Source: Halorussus salinus
GTDB taxonomy: Archaea; Halobacteriota; Halobacteria; Halobacteriales; Haladaptataceae
Direction of reading: 5' to 3'
Length of the DNA stretch: 64,000 nt
Assembly (NCBI RefSeq): GCF_004765815.2
Contig: NZ_SBIS02000014.1
Span: 62,001-126,000, forward strand
A model generated the notes under the pieces. The model searched no databases. It worked only from the letters and a program-made list of their open reading frames with translations, and had not been told where the DNA came from. Position 1 is the stretch's first letter. Every line of letters starts with the position of its first letter. This document shows, piece after piece, positions 54,299 through 62,919 of this stretch. The translations under genes and the position numbers were made by a program.

Positions 54299-55645
54299 AT
54301 GGCCGACGGCGACGACGACCAGTCTCTTTCCCAGTCGATCAAAGGGCGTCTGCAACAAGGCGTTCAGAACTCCGTGTTCCGAGAGAAGGGGCTCCTCGAC
54401 CCCGACGCCGTCATCGACGAGGACCGAATCGTCGGTCGTGACGAGCAGTTGGACGACATCATCACCTACCTCCGGCCAGCGGTTCAGGGCAACCGTCCGC
54501 CGAACATGCTCCTGTACGGCCCGTCGGGGACCGGGAAGTCGCTCATCATCAACGCGGTCTGCCAGCAGGTGCTGGAACTGGCCAACGCTCAAGGCGACCA
54601 GTTCGGCGTCATCAAGATCAACTGCCAGACCATCAAATCCCACGACCGCGCGGTGTACCGCCTCGTGGAGAACGCCGCGACCGAGGCCGGAGTCGGCGTC
54701 GGCATCCCCGAGAGCGGTATCTCGACCGACCAGAAGCTCAACCGATTCTACGAGGTCCTGAGCCACCACTTCGACTCGGTCATCATCATCTTAGACGAGG
54801 TGGACCTGCTGGTCGGCCGACAGCGCGACCCGAACGACGAACCGGCCTACTCGAAACTGCTGTATCAACTCTCGCGAGCCTCCCAGCTCGGCCGCATCGA
54901 CGGTCACGTCTCGGTCGCCGCGCTCACGAACGACCCGCGATTCATGGAGGACTTGGACGGGCGCGCGGAGAGTTCGTTCAATCCCCAAGACGTGGTCTTC
55001 CCGGACTACGACGCCAACCAGTTGCAGGCGATTCTGGAGCGCCGACGCGACGCCTATCAGGAGGGCGTCCTCGAAGACGGTATCATCCCACTGAGTGCGG
55101 CGTTCGCGGCCCAAGACCACGGCGACGCCCGGAAAGCTATCGACCTCTTCCGGAAGGCCGGGGAGATAGCCGACCGCCGAGGAGAGGAGACCGTCTGTGA
55201 AGAACACGTCCGGGACGCCCAAGAGGAGGCCGAGCGCGACCGCACCCTGACCCAGATGCAGGGACTCTCGACCCAGAAGAAGCTCTCGCTGTACGCGACC
55301 GCCAGCGTCGCCGTCCACTCCCAGCGAAACCTGAACGCGGTGCCCAGCACCGTCGCGTACCGGGTCTACCAGTACATCACGGACCTGCTGGACGCCGACG
55401 AGAAATCGCGTGACTCGTATCTCCGGTACATGAGCGAGGCCGAGACCTACAACTTCGTCACGTCGGAGAAGCGCGGTCGCGGGTACGGAAGCGGCGTCCA
55501 CAAGGAGTACACGTTCATCGACGACCCGGAAGTCGTCGCCGAGACCCTACAGGCTGACATCCGACTCGAAGAAGTCGAACGCGACGAGAACCTCATCGAA
55601 TCGGTCGTCAACTCCCAGATTGCGGACTTCTTCGACGGGGAGTAA
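54299..55645 (+). CDS. Orc1/Cdc6 replication initiator 1
   Basis: The product is 448 residues. AAA+ motifs are Walker A YGPSGTGKSLI (about 73-83) and Walker B VIIILDEVDLL (161-171), with sensor regions after. The C-terminal part (about 310-448) is the winged-helix DNA-binding domain that contacts ORBs. The ATG at 54299 has TATA-like TATTTACC 26 bases upstream. It binds the flanking boxes, opens the origin and recruits MCM. Nine boxes of one type surround this gene alone, so this is its cognate origin. Confidence 0.95.
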   Translation: MADGDDDQSLSQSIKGRLQQGVQNSVFREKGLLDPDAVIDEDRIVGRDEQLDDIITYLRPAVQGNRPPNMLLYGPSGTGKSLIINAVCQQVLELANAQGDQFGVIKINCQTIKSHDRAVYRLVENAATEAGVGVGIPESGISTDQKLNRFYEVLSHHFDSVIIILDEVDLLVGRQRDPNDEPAYSKLLYQLSRASQLGRIDGHVSVAALTNDPRFMEDLDGRAESSFNPQDVVFPDYDANQLQAILERRRDAYQEGVLEDGIIPLSAAFAAQDHGDARKAIDLFRKAGEIADRRGEETVCEEHVRDAQEEAERDRTLTQMQGLSTQKKLSLYATASVAVHSQRNLNAVPSTVAYRVYQYITDLLDADEKSRDSYLRYMSEAETYNFVTSEKRGRGYGSGVHKEYTFIDDPEVVAETLQADIRLEEVERDENLIESVVNSQIADFFDGE

Positions 55646-55682
55646 GAGACTTCCGTCCGGGCTGACTCGACCTTCGTGTCCC

Positions 55683-55705
55683 GTTTCATCTCGCACACGG
55701 GGTGA
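55683..55705 (+). promoter_or_regulatory. Origin recognition box 6
   Basis: GTTTCATCTCGCACACGGGG then TGA, 38 bases after the orc1/cdc6 stop. Confidence 0.8.
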
Positions 55706-55776
55706 GCGGCCGTCGCGACGACGATTCGATTCCACTGTACCAGATTCGATACGCATGTCTGACATTGGCCGCGCAG

Positions 55777-55799
55777 ATTTCACTTCGCACACGGGGTGT
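55777..55799 (+). promoter_or_regulatory. Origin recognition box 7
   Basis: ATTTCACTTCGCACACGGGG then TGT; the left arm has two changes. Confidence 0.78.
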
Positions 55800-55848
55800 C
55801 CCCGCCCGACGACACCTCACACGCCGCGAACTCTTTTCCGCTGGCCGT

Positions 55849-55871
55849 AATTCATCTCGCACACGGGGTCT
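55849..55871 (+). promoter_or_regulatory. Origin recognition box 8
   Basis: AATTCATCTCGCACACGGGG then TCT. Confidence 0.8.
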
Positions 55872-55907
55872 TCCCCACGAACTTCGTCCCGCCGAACACG
55901 CCGGGAG

Positions 55908-55930
55908 AATTCATCTCGCACACGGGGACA
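55908..55930 (+). promoter_or_regulatory. Origin recognition box 9
   Basis: AATTCATCTCGCACACGGGG then ACA, 59 bases after box 8. The region 55646-56059 holds boxes 6-9 and no gene. Confidence 0.8.
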
Positions 55931-56059
55931 CTCCCGACTCGCCGCCCCTCACCAGTCCGACCCGCCGCTCCACACCACTCTGATTTGCTGTTCCACAATA
56001 GTTCGACCCGCCGCTCCACATCACTCCCAACCGAGGAGAACGAGGGTCGCGTCCGCCGG

Positions 56060-56608
56060 TCACGACTCCGGAACGGCGCTCGACGCCAGAGCGTCCACCT
56101 CGTCGGCGAGGAGTCCGGCGGTGTCCGCGCGTCGCGTCGCGTTCCGGGCGAGCAGTAGCCGGGCCGTTCGCGTCGTCGCGTACTCGTTGGTCCGCGCGTC
56201 CTTGATACGCTTGGTCACCAACCCCGCGTCTGCGAGGGTCGTGAGGTTCTGGTAGAGCCGCGAGCGGTTCACCTCGTCGCCGTATCGGCGTTCGAGCGCC
56301 TCCTTGACCGCGACTCCCTTCGGTCCCTCGTCGTCGCGCTCCAGTTCTCGGACGGCGTAGAGAACGTCGCGCTCGAAGGCCCGGAGGTCGGTGAACCGAC
56401 GGTCTTCCATCGTCTCGACGGCGGCCTCTCGGTCGCACATCGTCTCGACGGAGCGTTCTCGGTCGTCCGCTACCTCGACGACGCGCGCTCGGTCCCCATC
56501 CGAGTCCGCCTCGATTGCGGACTCCGAAGCGTCGGCCGAGTCCGACCGATCTCCCGACGAGACAGACTCCGGACCGGCGAACTGCGAGACGAACCTCACG
56601 TCCGTCAT
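56060..56608 (-). CDS. PadR-like winged-helix regulator
   Basis: The product is 182 residues. An acidic N-terminal half (about 1-75) is followed by a winged helix (about 78-150; FTDLRAFERDVLYAVRELE, GVAVKEALERRYGDEVNRSRLYQNLTTL split across helices, AGLVTKR). This is the PadR/haloarchaeal transcription factor pattern. The ATG at 56608 overlaps the stop of the zinc-protein gene by four bases. It lies just outside ORBs 6-9 and may regulate plasmid functions, but no target is visible. Confidence 0.85.
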   Translation of the reverse strand: MTDVRFVSQFAGPESVSSGDRSDSADASESAIEADSDGDRARVVEVADDRERSVETMCDREAAVETMEDRRFTDLRAFERDVLYAVRELERDDEGPKGVAVKEALERRYGDEVNRSRLYQNLTTLADAGLVTKRIKDARTNEYATTRTARLLLARNATRRADTAGLLADEVDALASSAVPES

Positions 56609-56835
56609 CTCGTTCCCTCCTCGGCCCCGTGGTTTCTCTCGTCCCGGTCGCGATAATCGAGGAGGTCCTCCTCGCCGAACCGGAGTCCGCACGTCTTGCA
56701 GGTGTACTCGTCGCTGGTGGCGAGACTGCGCCACGACGAGTGGCCGTTCGGACAGCGGTACTGCCACGGGTCCGGGTCGGTAGCGGTTCTGTCGCTCGAT
56801 TCGACACGCTTAGTACTGTTCGATTCGTGTGACAT
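56605..56835 (-). CDS. Small zinc-binding protein
   Basis: The product is 76 residues. A CPNGHSSWRS half-site and CKTCGLRFG form a probable zinc ribbon (C-x3-H and CxxC). An acidic tail ends it. It overlaps the PadR-like gene, so the two are made together. The function is unknown, with a role as co-regulator being the simplest guess. Confidence 0.75.
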   Translation of the reverse strand: MSHESNSTKRVESSDRTATDPDPWQYRCPNGHSSWRSLATSDEYTCKTCGLRFGEEDLLDYRDRDERNHGAEEGTR

Positions 56836-57046
56836 ACTATCTGCTCGCTCGTGGGTGCGTGTCACAGGGCAGACGGGACTCCGGCGATTCCAGCGCCGGT
56901 TTTTTCCAAACACGACTACCCTGCAACGCAGACGTACCTGAGAACGGTCGGTGACTAATAACTCTGCCACGCCCGCAGTGAAAGTAAAAGTGGAACGGCG
57001 AGCGACCCGCGAGTCGCCACGCCGAGTCGCGCTGTCGCGGGACGAC

Positions 57047-57118
57047 CGCGTTGTGACGCTACGCCGCGTTGTGACGCTACGCCGCGTTGTGACGCTACGC
57101 CGCGTTGTGACGCTACGC
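57047..57118. repeat. 18-bp tandem repeat, four perfect units
   Basis: The unit CGCGTTGTGACGCTACGC begins at 57047, 57065, 57083 and 57101, all identical, with a six-base remnant to 57124. It lies just after the stop of the LolA-like lipoprotein gene (minus strand), in a gap of about 300 bases that has no gene. The perfect copies suggest recent expansion. Confidence 0.9.
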
Positions 57119-57143
57119 CGCGTCGAGTCCGCTACACTGTCGA

Positions 57144-58232
57144 TTACTCGCAGGCGAGCGAGTCCGCGACCGCGAGGAGGTCCGACTTCGGAAGCGACCC
57201 GGAGACGGTGTAGGTCGTCCCGTCGCAACTCCACTGCACGATGCCAGTGGAACCGAACTCGTCGTAGGTGCCCTCGACGGAACCGACGGTGACGGTCTCG
57301 CCCTCACTCGTTCCGACCGAGGAGGTGCGGTTCGACTGGGAGACCGAGAGGGTCCCGCTCTCGTTCTGGTAGGTCAGCGACGCCGTGGCGTTGCCGTCCA
57401 TGAACGTCGTCCGGACAGTTTCGAGTTCGTAGTCGCCCGGAATCTGGCCGGGTTCGCTCACGTCGAACGAGACGTTCGCGTCGGCTTGCTCGACGGTGTC
57501 GTGTTCGTAGGTGTCGGGCATCTCGGTCTCGACGACCTCGGCGTCAGCCGGTGGCTCGAACTCGAACGTGTCGGCCGGAACGTCGGCGTCGAACGTCAGA
57601 TTGCTGTAGGTCATCGTCGTCTCGATACTCTCGTTGTCGAACGAGGCGACGGAGTGGCGCTTGACCGGGAACCACGTCTCCTTGTCGAACCAGATGGTCA
57701 TCTTCCCGATAACGCCCGCTAGCGAACTGTTCTCCTTGGGCGTCAGCGCGAGGACGTGCGTACTCCGGTCGCCGATTTTCTCGGAGCCTTCGTACGATAC
57801 GTCGTAGTTTTCGAGGATGTTATCCACGACCTTCCCGTAGTCGGGCGTCGCTCCTTGCACGCCGAGTTGCGGGATGTCGGTCTTGCGTACCTCGTTTTCC
57901 GTGGCGTTGTACATCCACATGGTCGAGCCGTTCGAGACGAGTACCGTCCCGTTCATCGGCTCCGGCGAGCGGTACTCGTGGCGCAACTCGTTGCCCGACT
58001 GGTTCGCCCACACCTTCGCCGTGGTCGTCCGGGTGTCGTTACCGATAACCATCTCGGTCGTCATCGTTCCGGTGTAGACGCCGATCTCGTCGTACTTCTC
58101 CTGTGCCTTCTCGCCGATCTCCTCGGCGGTCATGTCCTGTTGTCCGAACTGGACAGCGGAGCAACCGCTGAACGCGACAACGAGGACCACCGCGAGGGTG
58201 GCGAACGTTCGTGATGATGGCTGGAGGGCCAT
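57144..58232 (-). CDS. LolA-like outer-surface lipoprotein
   Basis: The product is 362 residues. The lipobox AFSGCSA puts the lipidated Cys at about 24. The domain (about 35-240) fits the LolA/LppX-like half-barrel (KAQEKYDEIGVYTGTMTTEM, GSTMWMYNATENEVRKTD, MTIWFDKETWFPVKRH). A second domain (about 255-362) resembles DUF4367. It probably binds a lipid or other hydrophobic ligand outside the membrane. TATA-like ATATATAT at about 58252-58259 supports a leaderless ATG at 58232. Confidence 0.83.
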   Translation of the reverse strand: MALQPSSRTFATLAVVLVVAFSGCSAVQFGQQDMTAEEIGEKAQEKYDEIGVYTGTMTTEMVIGNDTRTTTAKVWANQSGNELRHEYRSPEPMNGTVLVSNGSTMWMYNATENEVRKTDIPQLGVQGATPDYGKVVDNILENYDVSYEGSEKIGDRSTHVLALTPKENSSLAGVIGKMTIWFDKETWFPVKRHSVASFDNESIETTMTYSNLTFDADVPADTFEFEPPADAEVVETEMPDTYEHDTVEQADANVSFDVSEPGQIPGDYELETVRTTFMDGNATASLTYQNESGTLSVSQSNRTSSVGTSEGETVTVGSVEGTYDEFGSTGIVQWSCDGTTYTVSGSLPKSDLLAVADSLACE

Positions 58233-58428
58233 ATTTCCATTTCGTACCGACGCAATATATATGTACGCTCTGACTGCGCAAGAAAGCGTGCGACCGACGG
58301 AAGATTCCACTGTGGCTGGAGAAATCTACTCTTGCCGGAAAACGCTGTCCCACTCGCCGATAGAACAGTTCGGACTACGGACCGAGATGTAAAAAGTGGT
58401 AAGACCACGCCATCGAGTTTGTAGATAT

Positions 58429-59376
58429 ATGAACTTTGACGACCCGGACTCGGACCCCGAGACGAGGCAGGCAGTCGAGGAGCCAATCGTCGAGTACGTC
58501 ACCACGTCCGGAGCGCGGACGGCCGTCCTCCGAACAGTCGCGGACGGGCCGGTCTCCACGCAGTCGGTCCTCGACACCGTCTCGGCGAGCGAGTCGGCGG
58601 TCTACGGCGCGCTCGGGGAACTCCGCGAGCGCGACCTGATTCGCAAGCCCGACTCGGACGCGTGGGAACCGACCGGTCTCGGACTGGCGGTTGGCGAGGC
58701 CATCGCGGAACGCCGCCGGACCGAGGAGGTACTCCGGGCCGACCCCGAGTACTGGAAGACCCACGACGTGACTGCACTGCCCGCGCAGTTCCGGGCGACG
58801 CTCTCCCGACTCGCGGACGCGGAGGTCGTCCGCGCGACCGACACCGACCCCCACCGCGCGGTCCGGGAGGTCAAACGCCGCATCGAGGCGGCCGACTCGG
58901 TGGCCATCGTCTCGCCCATCTACCACGACGAGTTCGTGGACGCGCTCGGCGGGCGGTCCGGTGGGAGCGAGTCGGCGTCGGACGCGGGGGAGTCGGCGTC
59001 GAACGCGGGGGAGTCGGCGTCGAACGCGGAGAAGTCGGCGTCGGGCGCAGGGGGGCCGTCGCCAGACGCCAGCGAATCGGACCTGCCCACCGACGCGTCG
59101 GTCCGGTTGGTCCTCGGGTCCGCGGTCGTCGAGGAGACCGTGGACACTGCGGGACCGACCGACGAGCAACTCGAACCGCTCGACATCCGGGTCCGGCCGG
59201 TCTCGTTCGCGATGACGCTGACCGACGACTGTCTGCTCCTCTCGCTCCCGAACCTCGACGGGTCGTACGACTCCGGGACCGAACTCGTCGCCGAGTCGGA
59301 GTCGGCCAGAGAGTGGGGTCGTCTCCTCTTCGAACACTGCTGGCGGACCGCCGCCGCCCCCGACGCGTCGCCGTAG
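58429..59376 (+). CDS. Winged-helix regulator with FilR1-like (DUF1724) C-terminus
   Basis: The product is 315 residues. Residues about 18-85 are a winged helix (VSTQSVLDTVSASESAVYGAL). Residues about 110-310 resemble the FilR1/DUF1724 domain (AVREVKRRIEAADSVAIVSP, VRLVLGSAVVEETV, LDIRVRPVSFAMTLTDDCLLLSL), broken by a low-complexity insert (about 181-210) encoded by a 21-bp repeat. FilR1-type proteins repress archaellum or other operons. The ATG at 58429 is the first in the conserved part. The ligand and target are unknown. Confidence 0.87.
   Translation: MNFDDPDSDPETRQAVEEPIVEYVTTSGARTAVLRTVADGPVSTQSVLDTVSASESAVYGALGELRERDLIRKPDSDAWEPTGLGLAVGEAIAERRRTEEVLRADPEYWKTHDVTALPAQFRATLSRLADAEVVRATDTDPHRAVREVKRRIEAADSVAIVSPIYHDEFVDALGGRSGGSESASDAGESASNAGESASNAEKSASGAGGPSPDASESDLPTDASVRLVLGSAVVEETVDTAGPTDEQLEPLDIRVRPVSFAMTLTDDCLLLSLPNLDGSYDSGTELVAESESAREWGRLLFEHCWRTAAAPDASP
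58969..59052. repeat. 21-bp tandem repeat inside the FilR1-like gene
   Basis: Units begin at 58969, 58990, 59011 and 59032 and encode ESASDAG-type heptapeptides. The repeat stays in frame, forming a flexible acidic loop. Confidence 0.85.
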
Positions 59377-59404
59377 TTATCCCTCCGGCCAGCGTCGTTC
59401 GGGT

Positions 59405-59617
59405 ATGATATCACTCCGGGAAACCGCAGGAAAGCTAGTCCTCGTCGTCCTCGCCTTTCTCGTGACGTTCGTCGCCGTGACCGAACTCCTCGCCCCCTAC
59501 GTCTGGCCGTCGGCACTGGTCGGCCTGCCCGTCGGACTCCTCGCGGCGGCCGTCGTCGCGTACCTGCTCGTCCGCCGCGGTCGGCGCGACCGAACCGGTC
59601 CCGACTCGACCGCGTAG
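59405..59617 (+). CDS. Small two-helix membrane protein
   Basis: The product is 70 residues with two hydrophobic segments (about 10-30 and 36-55) and an Arg-rich end (VRRGRRDR), so both ends are likely cytoplasmic. It starts 28 bases after the FilR1-like gene and could be cotranscribed. No family is recognised. Confidence 0.7.
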   Translation: MISLRETAGKLVLVVLAFLVTFVAVTELLAPYVWPSALVGLPVGLLAAAVVAYLLVRRGRRDRTGPDSTA

Positions 59618-59705
59618 GTCCGGAGGGTCGCTCGACCGCATCGCCCGAGACCCGGCCCCGCAGGAACGACAAAGAACTTATCCCGAGTGGCGCAACCAAT
59701 CGGCC

Positions 59706-61232
59706 ATGCCCTCCCGTCGAACGTTCCTCGCCGCGCTCGCCGCGACCAGTGCATTCAGCGCATCCGGCGCGACCGGCGCGTCGGCCGCTCGCGCCGACTC
59801 TCGCTCGGCGGCTCCCGAAATCGCGTGGTCCCGGACCTACGCCGAGTCGGCCTCCCTCGCCGGACTCTCGGCGGTCGTTCCGCGCGAGGAGGGCCACGTC
59901 CTCCTCGGTACCGAAGGCGCGGCGGAGTACCGCGGCCTCGCGGTTCGGACCGACGCGGCCGGTCGCCCGCGCTGGACGCGACGCCTCGGCCCGCCGTCGA
60001 GCAGTTTCGCCGCTGGCGCTCCGCACCCCGACGGCGGCGTCGTCGCCGCGGGCACGACGAACGTCGCCGACCGGTCGCCCGCGAGTGAACCGCCGCTCTC
60101 GGCGGACCCGTGGCTCGTCCGACTGGACGAGCGCGGCGACCTCGTCTGGGCGCGGACGCTCCAACCCGCCGCCGGGACCGGCGGCATCGAGGACCTGACG
60201 CGCGTCGGTGATGGCGGCGGCGACGGCGACAGCGACGACTACCTCGTCTGCGGCGGGTCCCGGCGCGACGAGGAGGCCGTCCGTCGGCCGTGGGTCGCTC
60301 GCGTCACGGCCGCGGGCCACCAGCGATGGGCGAAGACCGTCGAGGGCCGATACCGCCGCGGGAACCTGAACGCGGTCGCTACCGCCGAGAATGCCACGGT
60401 CGCTACCGACGGGGATGCCGCGTCCGGTACCACCGGGAGTGATGCCGTCGCTGCCGACGAGGCCGCGGTGTACGTCGGCGGTTCGACCCGGCCGCCCGAG
60501 AGCGACGACTACGGCCGGAGCGAGGACGCGCTCGTCGCCTGCCTCGCGCCCGACGGGACGACGCGCTGGCAGTACTCGGCCGACTCCTCCGACACTGACT
60601 CGAAGGGAAGTCGCATCGAGGAGTTACACGCCGACCGCGACGACGCCGGCGTCGTCGCGGTCGGCAACCGACGATTCGCGTACGACGACGACGGACAGGG
60701 GTGGCACCTCCGCCTCGACGGGACCGGCGCGGTCGAGTGGGACCGACGCCACTCGACGGGACCGTGGAACTGGCTCTCCGATGTGGCTCCGACGCCCGAG
60801 GGGTATCTCCTCGTCGGGACGCGCGAGAAGACGACCGGTGGAGGGGAAGGCGAAACGAACGACGGAGAAGACGCGAACGAAAACGGCCCGCGTGGCGCGT
60901 GGGTCCTCCACACGGACCCGACGGGCAACGTCGTCTGGGAACGGACCTACTACGACGGCGACTACAGCACAGGTAACGCAATCGTCCACGTCGAGGGTCG
61001 CGAGTTCCTGATAGCTGGCCGGACCTCCGGAGGCGACGCGTCCGACGGCGACGCCGGATGGCTGGCGAACGTCGGCGGCGCGCCACCGCCGAACGGCCGA
61101 GGCGCGACCGAGTTCGTCGCCGACCTCGCCGACCGGATTCCACCGGACGCCGACGCCATCGGACTCGGCGCGTTGCTCGGCGCTGGCGCGGTCACGGCGG
61201 GGCGTCGATTGCTCGCGAAAAACAGAGAGTAG
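59706..61232 (+). CDS. Tat-exported beta-propeller-like surface protein
   Basis: The product is 508 residues. A Tat motif (SRRTFLAAL) starts it. Repeats of the type GxxWVRLDERGDLVWARTL (about every 50-60 residues, 40-450) suggest a propeller with aromatic Trp corners. A hydrophobic C-terminus (about 480-500; IGLGALLGAGAVTAGR) followed by basic residues may anchor it. No catalytic motif is seen. Low-complexity inserts (DGGGDGDSDD, GGGEGETNDGEDANEN) interrupt blades. The role is unknown. Confidence 0.8.
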   Translation: MPSRRTFLAALAATSAFSASGATGASAARADSRSAAPEIAWSRTYAESASLAGLSAVVPREEGHVLLGTEGAAEYRGLAVRTDAAGRPRWTRRLGPPSSSFAAGAPHPDGGVVAAGTTNVADRSPASEPPLSADPWLVRLDERGDLVWARTLQPAAGTGGIEDLTRVGDGGGDGDSDDYLVCGGSRRDEEAVRRPWVARVTAAGHQRWAKTVEGRYRRGNLNAVATAENATVATDGDAASGTTGSDAVAADEAAVYVGGSTRPPESDDYGRSEDALVACLAPDGTTRWQYSADSSDTDSKGSRIEELHADRDDAGVVAVGNRRFAYDDDGQGWHLRLDGTGAVEWDRRHSTGPWNWLSDVAPTPEGYLLVGTREKTTGGGEGETNDGEDANENGPRGAWVLHTDPTGNVVWERTYYDGDYSTGNAIVHVEGREFLIAGRTSGGDASDGDAGWLANVGGAPPPNGRGATEFVADLADRIPPDADAIGLGALLGAGAVTAGRRLLAKNRE

Positions 61233-61250
61233 AGCGCGAGGAAATCCGAT

Positions 61251-62261
61251 TCAGAGTCCGGCGTACGGACCGCCCTTCGCCTCGGTGAGTCGCCCGACCT
61301 GCTCGTCCGAGAGGTCGATTTCGGCGGCCGCGAGGTTCTCCTCCAACTGCTCGACGGTCCGGGCACCGACGATGGGCGCGGTCACGCCCTCGCGGTGTTC
61401 CAGCCACGCGAGCGCGGTCTGGGCCGGGGTCGCGTCCACCTCGTCGGCCACCGCGTCGAGTTCGTCGTGGAGGTCGAAGTTCTCCTCGGTGAGGTAGGCC
61501 TCCTCGAAGCGACTCGACTCGGCGGCGCGCGACTCGCCGGTCAGGCCGTCCTCGCGGGAGTACTTCCCGGTGAGGAAGCCTTGCCCGAGCGGACTCCACG
61601 GACAGACCGCGAGGTCTTCCTGCCGGGCCATTTCGAGGTAATCCCCCTCGATTTCGCGGTCCACGAGGTTGTAGCGCGGCTGGAGGACGGTGAACGGCTC
61701 CCAGCCCTCGGCGCGGGCGATTTCGTTCGCCTTCGCGACCTTCCACGCGTTCGGCCGGAGCGTCGAGGCACCGAGGTAGTTGACCATGCCGTCCTCCACG
61801 AGACCGTTCAGCGTCTTCATCATCTCGCGCGCGGAGGTCTGGTCGTCCCAGCGGTGGATGTACAGCACGTCCACGTAGTCGGTGTCGAGGCGGTCGAGAA
61901 TCTTCTCGGCGCGGTGTCGGAGGTTCTTCCGGTTCGTGCCGCGACTGTTCGGGTCGCCGTCTCGAATCTGCCAGTAAATTTTGGAGGCGATGGTGTACCG
62001 CTCCCGGTCGCGGTCCTCCAGCCAGTCGCCGATCCACTCCTCGGACTCGCCGCCGCCGTACACGTCGGCGGTGTCGATGTATCGCCCGCCAGCGTCGGCG
62101 TAGGCGTCGAGGAGTTCGTGGGCGCGCTCCTCGCCGATTTCGACGTTGCCCTCCTCGGTCTCCTTGCCGAAGCGCCACGTGCCGAACTGGAGTTCGCTCG
62201 TCTGAAGACCGGTCCCGCCCATCTGGACGAAATCGAGGTCCAACGACTCTGTGTCTGTCAT
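61251..62261 (-). CDS. Aldo/keto reductase
   Basis: The product is 336 residues. AKR catalytic residues are present: Asp and Tyr in RYIDTADVYGGGESEEWIG, Lys in IASKIYWQ and His in VLYIHRWD. The cofactor region (SPLGQG, ALAWLEHREGVTAPIVGARTVEQLEEN) fits NADP-using AKRs of the YhdN/AKR11 type. It reduces aldehydes or sugars; the substrate is unknown. It is convergent with the propeller gene. About 650 bases of origin 2 lie upstream. Confidence 0.92.
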   Translation of the reverse strand: MTDTESLDLDFVQMGGTGLQTSELQFGTWRFGKETEEGNVEIGEERAHELLDAYADAGGRYIDTADVYGGGESEEWIGDWLEDRDRERYTIASKIYWQIRDGDPNSRGTNRKNLRHRAEKILDRLDTDYVDVLYIHRWDDQTSAREMMKTLNGLVEDGMVNYLGASTLRPNAWKVAKANEIARAEGWEPFTVLQPRYNLVDREIEGDYLEMARQEDLAVCPWSPLGQGFLTGKYSREDGLTGESRAAESSRFEEAYLTEENFDLHDELDAVADEVDATPAQTALAWLEHREGVTAPIVGARTVEQLEENLAAAEIDLSDEQVGRLTEAKGGPYAGL

Positions 62262-62432
62262 GCCGATTCGTGCTATGCGTGTCGGTCTGAAAAGGATTCA
62301 GCAACCGGCAGACGAGGGCGTAACCGGGAGAGAGTGACCGACAGACGAGGAAGTGACCGGCAGAGGGGATGCAACCGGTAGACGGGACGCGACCGACAGC
62401 CGAAGCGGACCGGTTCGGGGGCGGCAGTGGTC

Positions 62433-62462
62433 GGTAGACACACACCGGGTTTCCGGTGAAAC
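62433..62462 (-). promoter_or_regulatory. Type 2 origin box a (inverted)
   Basis: On the minus strand it reads GTTTCACCGGAAACCCGGTG then TGTGTCTACC. It faces boxes b and c across an AT-rich stretch. Confidence 0.78.
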
Positions 62463-62504
62463 CCGGCTCAAGAGTGGGGTGGGTCGTTGACGAGAGTCCG
62501 AGAA

Positions 62505-62545
62505 GTAGTCTAAATTAGCTACTTTTAATAAGGCGGGTTGAGTAT
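62505..62545. other. AT-rich element of origin 2
   Basis: The sequence CTAAATTAGCTACTTTTAAT and its surroundings are AT-rich and lie between the facing boxes a and b. Likely the unwinding element of the second origin. Confidence 0.6.
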
Positions 62546-62576
62546 AGCCCATTGAAGTAATCACCACGAAAAAATG

Positions 62577-62597
62577 GTCCGTGACGTAGTCACGGAC
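62577..62597. repeat. Perfect hairpin in origin 2
   Basis: GTCCGTGAC, GTA, GTCACGGAC: nine-base perfect arms with a three-base loop, next to the AT-rich element. It could be a protein site or a cruciform. Confidence 0.75.
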
Positions 62598-62632
62598 AGT
62601 TCCACCCGACACGGGGGTACCCTTCTCGGTGC

Positions 62633-62666
62633 GTTTCCACCGGAAACGTGGTGTGTGTCTCGACGG
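62633..62666 (+). promoter_or_regulatory. Type 2 origin box b
   Basis: GTTTCCACCGGAAACGTGG then TGTGTGTCTCGACGG. It has one more base in the left arm than boxes a and c. This is the classical haloarchaeal ORB form, distinct from boxes 1-9. Confidence 0.78.
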
Positions 62667-62851
62667 TGCGAGAGTGGCGTCCGTCACCACTCGCCCGACC
62701 GCTGACTCGTCTACTTGCGGGCTTATACGAGTCAGACTGTCGGTTAATACACGAACGCTTGCACCATTGAATGACCTCTTGACCCGTGGAGGCTCGACCT
62801 CGACTCCCGGTGTACCCCGAATTCGACTCCCCCGACCCTTCTCTATCGCTC

Positions 62852-62883
62852 GTTCACCGGAAACGCGGTGTGTGTCTCGACGG
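62852..62883 (+). promoter_or_regulatory. Type 2 origin box c at the second orc promoter
   Basis: GTTCACCGGAAACGCGGTGT then GTGTCTCGACGG. It directly precedes TTATAAG (62887-62893), the TATA element of the second orc1/cdc6 gene, so it may serve autoregulation as well as initiation. Confidence 0.75.
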
Positions 62884-62919
62884 CAGTTATAAGTAGCCTC
62901 GATAGTCAATCATGACTCG

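Noticed and set aside
53453-55930. CRISPR-like repeats around the first orc gene
   Set aside because: Spacing is irregular and copies lie on both strands; they match origin boxes next to an Orc1/Cdc6 gene.
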